The notes: generated by a model not told the origin, from the sequence alone. Counted from the first letter of the stretch, positions 1 through 43,834 are shown. The stretch is DNA of 64,000 bases from Alviniconcha marisindica (GCA_018857735.1 JABMCL010002175.1:295001-359000); one strand, 5' to 3'. Made by a program: numbers and translations.

Positions 1-172
1 GACAGGTGAAACACCAGCAAAGACAGGTGAAACACCAGCAAGGACAGGTGAAACACCAGCAAAGACGGTGAAACACTAGCAAGGACTAGTAGGACAGGTG
101 AAACACTAGCAAGGACATGTTCCCACCATCAAGGACAGGTATGACAGCAGCAAGGACAGGTGAAACATCTTT
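1..172. repeat. 21-bp minisatellite (left edge)
   Basis: About eight imperfect copies of a 21-bp unit containing gacaggtgaaacaccagcaa; the array runs off the left edge of the window. Confidence 0.9.
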
Positions 173-544
173 CAGACCATGACACAACTGCTACGTGACA
201 CCCGCAGTCGCTTCAAAGAAATCACCACGAATAATTCAGTCATAAAAGCATCATCACAAATATCACTGTCGTAATCGTCACTCGCGTCGTCAACGGCTCT
301 TTGTACGGAGCGTGGTCTAGCCAGCATCCTCTGGGGCCCGTACCTTCCCTTCCCCCCCCCCCCCCCCCCCACCTTCCTCCCCCACCTCCCCCTTCTGAAT
401 CATAACTCACTTATTGCCTGCCTGCTGATGGCGTGATGGGACGTCTGACGCTGATGACACAGTAAACCCGCCAGTGTCCGTGCACTGAATATCCGATCCA
501 TTACGGCTGTGCGGAGTTGTAATACTGATAACCACAAAACACGG
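173..544. other. Intergenic stretch with a poly-C run
   Basis: No gene recognised. Holds a C run at about 352-370 (poly-G on the other strand). Confidence 0.5.
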
Positions 545-1010
545 CGCCTGATTTGTCATGGGGCTATGCCGCAATGAAAGGTCGCGGGTTCGAATCCCTG
601 CAGGAGCGGCGGGAGAATGTTCTTCTCTAGGGTCAACCTTCTGTGCTGACTCTTATTTCGGTATCTATTCCACCCCCGTGTTACCGCAGTAGCACGTAAA
701 AGATCCCGGCCATTCTGCCAAAAGTGCAGGGTGGCAGGTTACAGCTAAACACGCATGAACCTTACGTATGTGGCTTTGCATTAAGTGACATGGTGCATGG
801 TTGTATGGTGTACACAGAACGTGCGCCGAGACGGCAGCAGTTTACTGTGGCACCAGCCATGCCAGCGCTTAAGACACCACTTCGGTGAATATTCAAAACC
901 GCGCTACAAAAGGCTAGTCACTCATGTAGAACCACATGCGAGCGCAGTCAGTCTGCTCAAGACAGCGGAGAATAGCGCTATATAAAAGCGATCATCATCA
1001 TCAGTCATCA
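545..1010 (+). mobile_element. tRNA-derived SINE
   Basis: A B-box-like motif gggttcgaatccc at 587-599 follows a tRNA-like head. A conserved-looking body (gcacgtaaaagatcccggcc, 692-711) and the 3' end agcgctatataaaagcg plus an (ATC)n tail (near 973-1006) are typical of molluscan SINEs. The A box is weak. Family name not assigned. Confidence 0.6.
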
Positions 1011-1330
1011 TCAACACTGACATCACCTTTTGTTGTCACTGACATCGTATTCTGTTGTTACTGACATCGCACCAGCTGTCACTGACATCGCTTATTGCTG
1101 TTACTGGCATAGTATTCTGATGCCACTGACATCGCGTTCCGTTGTCACTGTCATATAATACTGTTGTTACTGACATCGCGTTCCGTTGTCACTGTCATAT
1201 AATACTATTGTCACTGACATCGCGTTCCGTTGTCACTGTCATATAATACTCTTGTCACTAACACTGCGTTCTGTTGTTACTGACATCACCTTCAGGTGTC
1301 ACAGGCATCGCATTCTGGTGTCACTAGCAT
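1011..1330. repeat. Degenerate tandem array (tgttgtcactgacatcgc-like)
   Basis: Imperfect units built on tgttgtcactgacatcg, with a higher-order unit of about 54 bp (cgttccgttgtcactgtcat) repeated three times at 1133-1255. Confidence 0.8.
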
Positions 1331-1628
1331 TGCGTTGGGTATCCGGCTGACTGGGCGTTAGGTATCCGGCAGACTGGGCGTTGGGTATCCGGCTGACTGG
1401 ACTTTGGGTATCCGGCAGACTGGGCGTTGGGTATCCGGCAGACTGGGCGTTGGGTATCCGGCTGACTGGGCGTTGGGTATCCGGCTGACTGGGGGTTGGG
1501 TATCCGGCAGACTGGGCGTTGGGTATCCGGCAGACTGGGCGTTGGGTATCCGGCTGACTGGGCGTTGGGTATCCGGCAGACTGGGCGTTGGGTATCCGGC
1601 AGACTGGGCGTTGGGTATCCGGCAGACA
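1331..1628. repeat. 23-bp minisatellite
   Basis: About 13 copies of a 23-bp unit containing gggtatccggcagactgggc, with variants at ggcagac/ggctgac. Confidence 0.95.
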
Positions 1629-1853
1629 TGCGGACGTTAGACGGTAGTCCACGCTGACTACCACGACCCTTGCCGGCAGAGTGCACGTGAACCTGACAGA
1701 GAACCAATTTGCGGACAGAAGCGGCATGTTAGACAGTGTCAGTACGCTTCGAACGCCATCTGCCGGGAGCTTTACTCGGGTTCACAATGCTTCATGAGAA
1801 TGCGCTGTTGCATGTTTGTGTCTGAAGTCCGTGTAATGTGGCGATGCTTGTAG
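1629..1853. other. Unique spacer
   Basis: Non-repetitive sequence between two arrays; no gene or RNA recognised. Confidence 0.4.
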
Positions 1854-1881
1854 TGCGTGTGTGTGTGTGTGTGTGTGTGTG

Positions 1882-1926
<45 letters not shown>

Positions 1927-2288
1927 TGTGGTGTGTGTGTGTGCATCTTTTGCATAATTATGCTTGATCACTTGCCGATATATACATATTTTTATATATT
2001 TTGTTTTGGATAACATTTTCAATCTCGATGTACATTATGTGTGTATGCTCGTTCAGAGCTTTGAGCCGCAGGGTATGCGCTTTACAAATTTCCATTATTA
2101 TTATTATTATTATTATTATTAGACGTGACCTGCTAACGTTACACAAGCCCATGTCGATGTCAGGGGTAAACTCCATCGCCGGGGCCCGGATTAGCCGAAT
2201 TATGTATGTATGTATGTATGTATGTATGTATGTATGTATGTATGTATGTATGTATGTATGTATGTATGTATGTATATATAAGACGGCT

Positions 2289-2362
<74 letters not shown>
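1854..2362. repeat. Microsatellite cluster: TG, CGTG, ATT, TATG and CA
   Basis: (TG)n and (CGTG)n at 1856-1942, (ATT)n at 2095-2120, (TATG)n at 2203-2273 and (CA)n at 2290-2362, separated by short unique sequence. Confidence 0.95.
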
Positions 2363-3165
<803 letters not shown>

Positions 3166-3459
3166 TAACTTGGTGACTGTGATGAAAGCTCTGTGTCGTC
3201 ATTAAACTGCTGCATGCGATCATTGCTTGATGTAGCAAGAAGGGCGTCAGCCTGTAATTTCCTGTCGCTTCACATGGTAAGCCGTTTGTGTGTCTGTGGT
3301 CATTAGTGGTGTGGTAGTTACACCTGTTGCGTGGAGTCTGTTTTTTATGGTTATGTTGTCTGTAATCATTGCAGGTAACCGTTAGTTTTAACAGACTGTC
3401 TGCCATACTTGTGACATTTTGCTTTGTGTCTCTGTTCTCTTCTTTATTGGTGTGTTCAC

Positions 3460-5735
3460 TAAGTTGTCGTTGACCTTGCTGTTTTACTGGTATGTTCAAT
3501 AAGTTGTCCTTGACCTTGCTGTTTCACTGGTATGTTCACTAAGCTGTTGTTGACCTTGCTGTTTCACTGCTGTGTTCAATAGATTGTCGTTGACCTTGCT
3601 GTTTCATTGATGTGTTCAATTCGTTGCCGTTTGCCATGCTGTTTCACTGGTGTGTTCATTTTGTGTGGCTGTGTTGGCCTTGCTGTTTCACGGCTGTGTT
3701 CATTGTGTGGCTGTGTTGGCCACGCTGTTTCACGGTTCTGTTCACTTTGTGGCTGTCTTGGCCTTGCTGTTTCATGGCTGTGTTCATTGTGTGGCTGTGT
3801 TGGCCTTGCTGTTTCACTGGTGTGTTCATTGTGTGGCTGTGTTGGCCTTGCTGTTTCATGGCTGTGTTCATTGTGTGGCTGTGTTGGCCACGCTGTTTCA
3901 CGGTTGTGTTCACTTTGTGGCTGTGTTGGCCTTGCTGTTTCACGGCTGTGTTCATTGTGTGGCTGTGTTGGCCTTGCTGTTTCACGGCTGTGTTCACTTT
4001 GTGGCTGTGTTGGCCTTCTTGTTTCACGGCTGTGTTCATTGTGTGGCTGTGTTGGCCTTGCTGTTTCACGGCTGTGTTCACTGTGTGGCTGTGTTGGCCT
4101 TGCTGTTTCACGGCTGTGTTCATTGTGTGGCTGTGTTGGCCTTGCTGTTTCACGGCTGTGTTCACTTTGTGGCTGTGTTGGCCTTGCTGTTTCACGGCTG
4201 TGTTCACTTTGTGGCTGTGTTGGCCTTGCTGTTTCACGGCTGTGTTCACTGTGTGGCTGTGTTGGCCTTGCTGTTTCACGGCTGTGTTCACTGTGTGGCT
4301 GTGTTGGCCTTGCTGTTTCACGGCTGTGTTCATTGTGTGGCTGTGTTGGCCTTGCTGTTTCACGGCTGTGTTCACTGTGTGGCTGTGTTGGCCTTGCTGT
4401 TTCACGGCTGTGTTCACTGTGTGGCTGTGTTGGCCTTGCTGTTTCACGGCTGTGTTCACTGTGTGGCTGTGTTGGCCTTGCTGTTTCACGGCTGTGTTCA
4501 TTGTGTGGCTGTGTTGGCCTTGCTGTTTCACGGCTGTGCTCATTGTGTGGCTGTGTTGGCCTTGCTGTTTCACGGCTGTGTTCATTGTGTGGCTGTGTTG
4601 GCCTTGCTGTTTCACGGCTTTGTTCATTGTGTGGCTGTGTTGGCCTTGCTGTTTCACGGCTGTGTTCATTGTGTGGCTGTGTTGGCCTTGCTGTTTCACG
4701 GCTGTGTTCACTGTGTGGCTGTGTTGGCCTTGCTGTTTCACGGCTGTGTTCACTGTGTGGCTGTGTTGGCCTTGCTGTTTCACGGCTGTGCTCACTGTGT
4801 GGCTGTGTTGGCCTTGCTGTTTCACGGCTGTGCTCACTGTGTGGCTGTGTTGGCCTTGCTGTTTCACGGCTGTGTTCATTGTGTGGCTGTGTTGGCCTTG
4901 CTGTTTCACGGCTGTGTTCACTGTGTGGCTGTGTTGGCCTTGCTGTTTCACGGCTGTGTTCACTGTGTGGCTGTGTTGGCCTTGCTGTTTCACGGCTGTG
5001 TTCACTGTGTGGCTGTGTTGGCCTTGCTGTTTCACGGCTGTGTTCACTGTGTGGCTGTGTTGGCCTTGCTGTTTCACGGCTGTGTTCACTGTGTGGCTGT
5101 GTTGGCCTTGCTGTTTCACGGCTGTGTTCACTGTGTGGCTGTGTTGGCCTTGCTGTTTCACGGCTGTGTTCATTTGTGGCTGTGTTGGCCTTGCTGTTTC
5201 ACGGCTGTGTTCATTGTGTGGCTGTGTTGGCCTTGCTGTTTCACGGCTGTGCTCATTGTGTGGCTGTGTTGGCCTTGCTGTTTCACGGCTGTGTTCATTG
5301 TGTGGCTGTGTTGGCCTTGCTGTTTCACGGCTGTGTTCATTGTGTGGCTGTGTTGGCCTTGCTGTTTCACGGCTGTGTTCATTGTGTGGCTGTGTTGGCC
5401 TTGCTGTTTCACGGCTGTGTTCATTGTGTGGCTGTGTTGGCCTTGCTGTTTCACGGCTGTGCTCATTGTGTGGCTGTGTTGGCCTTGCTGTTTCACGGCT
5501 GTGCTCATTGTGTGGCTGTGTTGGCCTTGCTGTTTCACGGCTGTGCTCATTGTGTGGCTGTGTTGGCCTTGCTGTTTCACGGCTGTGTTCATTGTGTGGC
5601 TGTGTTGGCCTTGCTGTTTCACGGCTGTGTTCATTGTGTGGCTGTGTTGGCCTTGCTGTTTCACGGCTGTGTTCACTGTGTGGCTGTGTTGGCCTTGCTG
5701 TTTCACGGCTGTGCTCATTGTGTGGCTATGCTGTC
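3460..5735. repeat. 42-bp minisatellite, about 50 copies
   Basis: A unit of 42 bp (begins ctgtttcacggctgtgttca) repeated from about 3610 to 5735, with diverged 40-bp precursor-like units at 3460-3610. Variants concentrate at cattg/cactg/cacttt and gtgttc/gtgctc. Because 42 is a multiple of 3 and the unit lacks stops, three forward and one reverse frame stay open for 500-740 codons; this follows from the repeat and is not evidence of a gene. One unit at about 5172 lacks bases and shifts frame. Confidence 0.97.
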
Positions 5736-6590
5736 GCTGCACTCTGGCAGACGGGTCAAGGAGCGGCTGCACGCAGAGACACTGATAAAATAAAAATGCT
5801 AATCGTTGAGAAGCTCCGCTTTTGCTCTTTTAAATAATATATTGCAAACTATGCACTGATGGTAAAGGTAAGCCATGCTGCACTAATATGCGCACAATGT
5901 AAAATGGAGGTTTTGTGGTTCCTTGCTATCCAGCTGTCCAACCATGTCCCACACGTCTGTCCAACTGTCCAACCATGTCCCACACTTCTGTCCAACTGTC
6001 CAACCATGTCCCACACTTCTGTCCACTTCCATGAGGTGCCTATTTCTTGCATTGTTATTTGATGAATATTTCAGGCGCTTCAAATTTCTAAGATCCAAAC
6101 ACATGGTTAAACGATTAAAAAAGAGAAGAAAAAAAGAGCCAATTTTAATGTAACATTACAAAACGTTGAAATTGGCAGTTTTTTGTATGTTTGTTTATTT
6201 GTTTTGTTTTGTTTGTTATCCGTTTGTGTGTTTGGATCTTGCTTTGGAATGCCAGCAGAGAAACGTAATTTTTCAGGTAATTTTGATTCATTTTTAAATG
6301 AGCCCAGAGCGCCGTAGGGCTGAAGCTTTGAAGCCCGCTGCTAACAGGCGATACTTGCCCCGCTGTTTACGTTCACGGACAGAAGTAGGTTTCTCCTTCT
6401 GATGTCATATCAGTGGGACTCTCGACTTTTTGAAAGTACAGTAGAATAGACCGTTACGAAGAGAGAAAGTAGCCAACCGGGGTACCCGGAGAACCCCCCC
6501 GATACGCGGCCTAAAGTGGGTGTGGCATGCTAGAGGTCAGTGCAAACCGCGGGTCGTGGCGAATCCGGCGGAGGGACCTCTCGCGCTCTT
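5736..6590. other. Spacer with a 31-bp tandem repeat
   Basis: Three copies of a 31-bp unit (ccatgtcccacacttctgtc) at 5942-6028; otherwise AT-rich unique sequence with no gene recognised. Confidence 0.6.
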
Positions 6591-7790
6591 GCTCCTGTCC
6601 TGCCCACAATCCTGTACTGCCCACAACTCCTGTCCTGCCCACAACTCCTGTACTGCCCACAACTCCTGCACTGTACTGCCCACAACTCCTGTCCTGCCCA
6701 CAACTCCTGCACTGTACTGCCCACAACTCCTGTCCTGCCCACAACTCCTGTCCTGCCCACAACTCCTGCACTGTACTGCCCACAACTCCTGCACTGCCCA
6801 CAACTCCTGTACTGCCCACAACTCCTGCACTGCCCACAACTCCTGTACTGCCCACAACTCCTGTACTGCCCACAACTCCTGTACTGCCCACAACTCCTGC
6901 ACTGCCCACAACTCCTGCACTGCCCACAACTCCTGGCGAATCCGGCGGAGGGACCTCTCGCGCTCTTGCTCCTGTCCTGCCCACAACTCCTGTACTGCCC
7001 ACAACTCCTGTCCTGCCCCTCAACTCCTGTACTGCCCACAACTCCTGTACTGCCCACAACTCCTGCACTGCCCACAACTCCTGTACTGCCCACAACTCCT
7101 GTACTGCCCAAAGTCCTGCACTGCCCACAACTCCTGTACTGCCCAAAGTCCTGCACTGCCCTCAACTCCTGTACTGCCCACAACTCCTGCACTGCCCACA
7201 ACTCCTGCACTGCCCACAACTCCTGCACTGCCCACAACTCCTGCACTGCTTACAACTCCTGTACTGCCCACAACTCCTGCACTGCCCACAACTCCTGTAC
7301 TGCCCACAACTCCTGCACTGCCCACAACTCCTGCACTGCCCACAACTCCTGCACTGCCCACAACTCCTGTACTGCCCACAACTCCTGCACTGCCCACAAC
7401 TCCTGTACTGCCCAAAGTCCTGCACTTCCCACAACTCCTGCACTGCCCTCAACTCCTGTACTGCCCACAACTCCTGTACTGCCCACAACTCCTGCACTGC
7501 CCACAACTCCTGCACTGCCCACAACTCCTGTACTGCCCACAACTCCTGCACTGCCCACAACTCCTGCACTGCCCACAACTCCTGTACTGCCCACAACTCC
7601 TGCACTGCCCACAACTCCTGTACTGCCCACAACTCCTGTACTGCCCACAACTCCTGTACTGCCCACAACTCCTGCACTGCCCACAACTCCTGTACTGCCC
7701 ACAACTCCTGCACTGCCCACAACTCCTGTACTGCCCACAACTCCTGCACTGCCCACAAATCCTGTACTGCCCACAACTCCTGCCCAAACT
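6591..7790. repeat. 18-bp minisatellite with higher-order duplication
   Basis: About 65 copies of an 18-bp unit (ctgcccacaactcctgta). The non-repeat lead-in (tggcgaatccggcggaggga, 6558 onward) reappears inside the array at about 6933-6983, so a block of several hundred bp was duplicated together with its flank. Confidence 0.96.
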
Positions 7791-7794
7791 GGCA

Positions 7795-8545
7795 ATCTTG
7801 CACTGAATTCGGAATTTCACCGGAAGATAATGCAATTCTTTCAGCAATGGAGTAGCATGCTCTCGATTAGATTTCCGCGTGACAAGTCTAGCAGCGCTGT
7901 TCTGGACTTTCTGCAAGCGTGCAGTCTGTTCGGCCGGTAGCCCTGCGAGAATGGAATTGCAGTAGTCCAGTCGCTAGGTTATCATGGAGGAAACTAGCCT
8001 TGCGGTTGAATTGCAACAGGTTAGAACGGATGGATACAATTTTCTGAAGGTCCTGGCACTTTGACCTGTAGCTGCTACTGATGTGCTGCTGCAAAGACAG
8101 TCGGATCAGATTAATCCCTGAATACTCCACTGACGGTCTGAAAGGAATTTAGTTTTCCCCAATGTTTGCCAATTCTGTGCCAAGCTAGTCGAGGCGTGAT
8201 GCTGAACATACAGGCCTGATGTTTTCGTATCAGCGTTAAGCTTGAGATTATTATTGTTCACCTTGGAGAGCACGTCTCTATGCCAATTTTGGCAGTGAGA
8301 AACTGCATGGGAGAAACACTTTAGGACCATTCCGTGTTATGTGAGTACTTACGATAATCACAACCATGGGCATTGATAACACTGAGTGGGCAGCGGCTGA
8401 ACATACAAAGTGAACAATACAGGCCCAAGCACTGAACCCTGTGGAACACCGTACTCAAGGGTGCGGGTGGCGGGGTAGGGTGAACCCAATGCCGTCTACA
8501 ATAACACAAGTCCTGAATCGGTCCAGAGCTGTGCTCCTAACGCCA
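7795..8545 (-). pseudogene. Degraded LINE reverse transcriptase (CR1/Jockey-like), dead
   Basis: On the - strand, piecewise reading gives the RT block EYGVPQGSVLGPVLFTLYV (about 8458-8402), a remnant of the catalytic box YRKYSHNTE in place of a YADDT-type motif (about 8352-8330), then RLDYCNSILAGLPAEQT and LQKVQNSAARLVT (about 7972-7880) and [19 protein letters not shown]. Several frameshifts and loss of the catalytic Asp pair show it is inactive. It ends where the 18-bp minisatellite begins. Confidence 0.85.
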
Positions 8546-8768
8546 AAAGGTAGACCGTTACTCATGTTAACCTATACCTAAATCAGTACACACTTAGACC
8601 GTTAGTCATGTAAACCCATACCTACATCAGTACACAATAAGACTGTTACTCATGTAAACCTATACCTAAATCAGTACACAGACGATTCCTCATGTAAACC
8701 TATACCTAAATCAGTACATAGATAGACCGTTACACATCTTAAGCTATACCTAAATCAGTACAGTTAGA
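8546..8768. repeat. Tandem repeat of about 44 bp
   Basis: Four to five imperfect copies of a unit containing catgtaaacctatacctaaa. Confidence 0.85.
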
Positions 8769-8910
8769 CCGCACCTGACCTAAACCGATGTTTAAGCCAG
8801 ATTGCCCGTTGTGTCCCAACACAGAGCAGCGGACAGTGGAAACCCACACGGGGCCGCGCAGGTCGCAGTTCCATGGGCCTCTTGCACCGTGCCTGCTTCG
8901 GACAACAGTC

Positions 8911-9165
8911 TCAGCCGTTCCCTTCTCTGTCTGAGGGCCGTTCCCTTCTCTGTCTGAGGGCCGTTCCCTTCTCTGTCTGAGGACCGTTCCCTTCTCTGTC
9001 TGTGGGCCGTTCCCTTTTTTGTCTGAGGGTCGTTCCCTTCTCTGTCTAAGGGCCGTTCCCTTCTCTGTCTGAGGGCCGTTCCCTTCTCTGTCTGTGGGCA
9101 GTTCCCTTCTCTGTCTGTGGGCCGTTCCCTTCTCTGTCTGTGGGCTGTTCCCTTCTCTGTCTGAG
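8911..9165. repeat. 23-bp minisatellite
   Basis: About 11 copies of a unit containing gggccgttcccttctctgtc; followed by a C run at 9166-9183. Confidence 0.95.
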
Positions 9166-9214
9166 CCCCCCCCCCCCCCCCCCACCACACCCCACCAACG
9201 AAAACATTACGTTA

Positions 9215-9492
9215 CCATGCCTTGTTGCGACAGGCTCGCAAGTAGCGTTACGTTTCATGCCTTGTTGCGACAGGCTCGCAAATAGCGTTACGTTTCATGC
9301 CTTGTTGCGACAGGCTCGCAAATAGCGTTACGTTTCATGCCTTGTTGCGACAGGCTCGCAAGTAGCGTTACGTTTCATGCTTTGTTGGGACACTCGCAAG
9401 TAGCGTTACGTTTCATGCCTTGGTGGGACAGGCTCGCAAGTAGCGTTACGTTTCATGCCTTGGTGGGACAGGCTCGCAAGCAGCGCTACGTT
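9215..9492. repeat. 40-bp minisatellite
   Basis: About seven copies of a 40-bp unit containing catgccttgttgcgacaggc, the last ones shortened or diverged. Confidence 0.95.
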
Positions 9493-9832
9493 CCGCAGAC
9501 AAAACGGTTTGCTGCAACGTGACCCAAGGTCGCGCTTCAACTGCCTTTGCCTGTACACACCTGTAACCCCATCCCTCAGCCCTGGGCACCTTCGTGCGGC
9601 ATTGACTTGTCTAATTAAAGCATAACGGTGACATCTCTGATTAATTAACTAATCGTCCTACCGAAGTAACGTCAATTAGATTTGCTGCTCTGTCAGGTTT
9701 TCGTTCAATTACTTCCTATTTAGCGGTGCACCAGACCTCAGAAAAGGAAATGACGTCCTCCCCGAGGGGTCAAGTGCGAGTCGTGAAGCGTCGATGTAGG
9801 ACCGATAATTCTATTTATACATTTTCTTCACA
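9493..9832. other. Unique spacer
   Basis: No gene or repeat recognised. Confidence 0.4.
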
Positions 9833-9858
9833 CGTGTGTGTGTGTGTGTGTGTGTGTG

Positions 9859-9913
<55 letters not shown>

Positions 9914-9990
9914 CCTTCAGTGAGACCCGCGTTAGAAAACTGTGCGGCTGACATTAGTGGGAAATCACAGAACGATCGAGGATCAGATTC

Positions 9991-10073
<83 letters not shown>

Positions 10074-10096
10074 CAGGCAGGCAGGCAGGCAGGCAG
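9833..10096. repeat. (TG)n, (GA)n and (GGCA)n microsatellites
   Basis: TG at 9834-9910, GA at 9995-10072, GGCA at 10073-10096. Confidence 0.97.
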
Positions 10097-10455
10097 AGAC
10101 TGAGACAGAGACTGTAGCTGCACTCATGAAAACATTTTACTGGGCTGCTGAGTTGCTACACTGAATTGGCAACAGACGTCTCCAGACAGGCCACAGTCTT
10201 GGCGAAAGGTTGCCCGTTTCAGTAAAGTTCTGCCTCGTTTTACGACGGAGTATATAGACCTACGTGTGGCCATTTCACCAAATGGGAGAATTTATTATTT
10301 CGGCTTGACATTTACAAGCGTATTTAGGGAGCAAACGAAATACAAATTCAAAGCTTAGACTGTGTAGGGCTTGTCTCACTGTCTCTCTGTCTCTGTGTAT
10401 ATATATGTATATCTCTTCTGTTATATATCTTTTACCTATTAATTTGTTTACTCAG
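10097..10455. other. Unique spacer
   Basis: About 360 bp without recognisable gene or repeat; mildly AT-rich. Confidence 0.4.
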
Positions 10456-10457
10456 TT

Positions 10458-10496
<39 letters not shown>

Positions 10497-10622
10497 TGTT
10501 GTTGTTGTTGTTGTTCTTCTTCTTCTTCTTCTTCTTCTTCTTCTTCTTCTTCTTCTTCTTCTTCTTCTTCTTCTTTATTTAGTATCCGTTTCCTTTTCTT
10601 TGTTGTTGTTGTTGTTGTTGTC
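10456..10622. repeat. (TTG)n/(TTC)n microsatellite
   Basis: TTG triplets at 10458-10515, TTC triplets at 10516-10574, TTG again at 10601-10622. Confidence 0.97.
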
Positions 10623-10990
10623 GGTTTCTTAAGCTTATTTTTATCCTCCTCCTGCCCCGCTCTCTCTGTAAATTACCCAAAATGTCTTGCATATTATTAA
10701 TTTTGGCTCCCCCCTCCCCCCTCAAGTTGTTTCTCACTGTTATTCTTTTCATTTTCCTTGCAGTCGCTGTCTCTTTTTTTTTTACATGTCTTATTATTAT
10801 TATTATTGATGCAGTATTTGTCTATATCGTTCTATCATAATATTTCACTATGAATGTCTTGGTTATTAACAGTACTGCAGCAACGGCAGATATGTGAGTC
10901 GGCCTTTGTGCTAATATCTTCACCGTTGGGAAATGAAGTTTAATCGAATCTTTCTGTCTCTTTGTCTCTGTCTCTGTCTGTCTGTCTGTC
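10623..10990. other. AT-rich spacer
   Basis: Pyrimidine-rich then AT-rich sequence; no gene seen. Confidence 0.4.
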
Positions 10991-10999
10991 TTTTTCTGC

Positions 11000-11157
11000 G
11001 GGCGCGCGCGCTCGCGTGTGTGTGTATGTGTGTGTGTGCGTGTGTGTGTGTGTGTTTGCGTGCATGCGTGCGTGCGTGCGTGTGTGTGTATGTGTGTGTG
11101 TACGTGCGTGTGTACGTGCGTGCGTGCGTTCGTGTCGCGTGCGCGCGCTGCCGGCGC

Positions 11158-11225
<68 letters not shown>

Positions 11226-11400
11226 TGTGTGTGTGTGTGTATGTGTGTGTGTGGTGTGTGTGTGTGTGTGTGTGTGTGTGTTGTGTTGTGTGTGCGTGCG
11301 TGCGTGCGTGCGTGCGTGCGCGTGTGCGTGCGTGCGTGCGTGCGTGCGTGCGTGTGTGTGTGTTGTGTTGTGTGTTGTGTGTGTGTGTGTGCGTGTGCGT

Positions 11401-11475
<75 letters not shown>
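11000..11475. repeat. Compound TG-rich microsatellite
   Basis: About 475 bp of TG, CGTG and TTGTG units. Confidence 0.97.
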
Positions 11476-11476
<1 letters not shown>

Positions 11477-12000
11477 CTCTCCTGATTCCGTCACCTGACA
11501 CGTATCAAGCCCCAGTTTCTGGGTGAACTGAAACAGGGTCGGATGTGAAGCATGGCTTAAGGTTACTTACTTCTTGAATCTCAACCTCTCGGCACGGGGC
11601 CACGCCAGGACGAAAGGTAGAGGTGGAGGGGTGTGTGTGTTGAGGGGGGGGGGGGGGGGGGGGGGGGGGGGAAGGGGGGATTTACAGCGGGGCGTGGCGT
11701 TCTGTTGCTGCAGGGGAGAAATAGGGAAGACAAGCAATGTTGACTAAAACAATCCGCTTTCAGCCTGAACTCCCTTTGGCCCAAGCCAGCGGGAGGCCTG
11801 GTTTATTGGCACCGTCGTTTGAGGTCTGAAAACGGTACAGGCCCAAAATAAAGAGCGCATGAATAACAATAAGCTGACACAGGGGAATAAAGACGGGATG
11901 AATAGCACCATGAAGCAGGGAACGGGAGACTAAACACATCTGCTCAGTCATCACTTCTTCCTCTCAAAGCAGAACGACTGAATAGGCTGGTATTACTGTC
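11476..12000. other. Spacer with a 30-nt poly-G run
   Basis: A G run at 11643-11671 could form a quadruplex; the rest is unique sequence with no gene recognised. Confidence 0.5.
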
Positions 12001-12780
12001 TGTTTCATCAAACAGAATCAACTTACTATAGGCTAATCATGCCGTTGTTTGTCATCAAACAGAATCAACTATAGGCTAATCATGTCGTTGTTTGTCATCA
12101 AACAGAATCAACTATAGGCTAATCATGTCGTTGTTTGTCATCAAACAGAATCAACTATAGGCTAATCATGTCGTTGTTTGTCATCAAACAGAATCAACTA
12201 TAGGCTAATCATGCCGTTGTTTGTCATCAAACAGAATCAACTATAGGCTAATCATGCCGTTGTTTGTCATCAAACAGAATCAACTATAGGCTAATCATGC
12301 CGTTGTTTGTCATCAAACAGAATCAACTATAGGCTAATCATGCCGTTGTTTGTCATCAAACAGAATCAACTATAGGCTAATCATGTCGTTGTTTGTCATC
12401 AAACAGAATCAACTATAGGCTAATCATGTCGCTGTTTGTCATCAAACAGAATGAATAAGCTATAGTATGTATGTTTCGTCAATAACAGAATGGATATCTA
12501 ATGACTGTGTTTGATTTGAGAATGGCTGTCATCGCTATGCCTGGGTCATCAAACAGAACTAGATAAGCTATAAGCCAATCATCTCTCTGTCAGTTCCTCA
12601 TCAAACAGAACTAGATAAACTATAAGCTATGCTCTCTGTCAGTTCCTCATCAAACAATAAATAAGCTATGGTCACTATGTTTGTTTCGTCCAACAGAAAT
12701 GAAAAGCCGCTTCTTTCCCGATTTGTCATCACTTGAGCAGAATGAATAATATCTACTCTGTCTCTCATCAAACTGAACAA
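12001..12780. repeat. 43-bp minisatellite with diverged tail
   Basis: Ten well-conserved copies of a 43-bp unit (catcaaacagaatcaactat) at 12005-12450, then progressively diverged copies keeping catcaaacagaa up to about 12780. Confidence 0.95.
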
Positions 12781-12809
12781 GCTAATAATTGGTCTATATT
12801 GTTTAATTT

Positions 12810-12825
12810 AACACACACACACACA

Positions 12826-12893
<68 letters not shown>

Positions 12894-13003
12894 CACACAC
12901 ACATGCGCGCGCGCACCACTACTACTACTTCTACTACTACTACCATGACAATGACTACTACTGCTACTACTACTACTACTACTACTAGTACTACTACTAA
13001 CTG
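12810..13003. repeat. (CA)n, (CGCA)n and (CTA)n microsatellites
   Basis: Successive CA, CGCA, CA and CTA tracts ending about 330 bp before the gene A start codon. Confidence 0.95.
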
Positions 13004-13059
13004 CTGGTATTTTGCTGTATTATTACATGTGCTGCTTGTGTTGTTAAGAACATGTGATG

Positions 13060-13329
13060 ACCACACAGCTGTCATTGCCAGAGGCGCTGTGAGTCAGTGT
13101 CTGCGTGCTGTCAGTGTTGGCCTCACAAACAGCGGCACAACGAGCGAAAGGAGAGACAGCTATTGCTGTAACAGTCCTTTCACTGACCCGCCTTGTTACC
13201 GTCACCGAGTTATCCCCCGTTCAATACCTCTCGGCGCTGGGAGGGGGGAAGAGTGGGGACACTGACCTGTGGCCGCCGGACGACTGCGTGCCCCCCTAAC
13301 TCGCTGAGCGGGGAAGTGGTGGCGCCATT
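13060..13329 (+). promoter_or_regulatory. Region upstream of gene A start codon (5' UTR/proximal promoter, inferred)
   Basis: Non-repetitive, moderately GC-rich sequence between a (CTA)n tract and the ATG at 13330. It probably holds the 5' UTR and proximal promoter of gene A, inferred from position only. No clear TATA box or initiator could be fixed. Confidence 0.3.
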
Positions 13330-43704
<30,375 letters not shown>

Positions 43705-43729
<25 letters not shown>

Positions 43730-43822
43730 GGGGCGATGTACTCCACATAGTGTGGGCAGGTTGTAAGGGGCGATGTACTCCATACAGTGTGGGCAGACAA
43801 CATTGTTGTCAGGTTGTGAGGG
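43705..43822. repeat. Tandem duplication of the gene A coding end
   Basis: The last coding bases acaacattgttgtcaggttg (43707-43726) recur at 43797-43816, and ggggcgatgtactcca is present twice (43730 and 43767). Confidence 0.9.
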
Positions 43823-43834
43823 GGGCGGGCGAGG

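Noticed and set aside
3607..5837. Open frames of 700-740 codons in all three + frames and 505 codons on the - strand
   Set aside because: All are products of a 42-bp repeat without stop codons; simultaneous openness in several frames shows there is no coding constraint.
6511..7940. Long open frames of repeated HNSCTA, QLLYCP or QELWAV residues
   Set aside because: They arise from the 18-bp minisatellite and are open on both strands in several frames.
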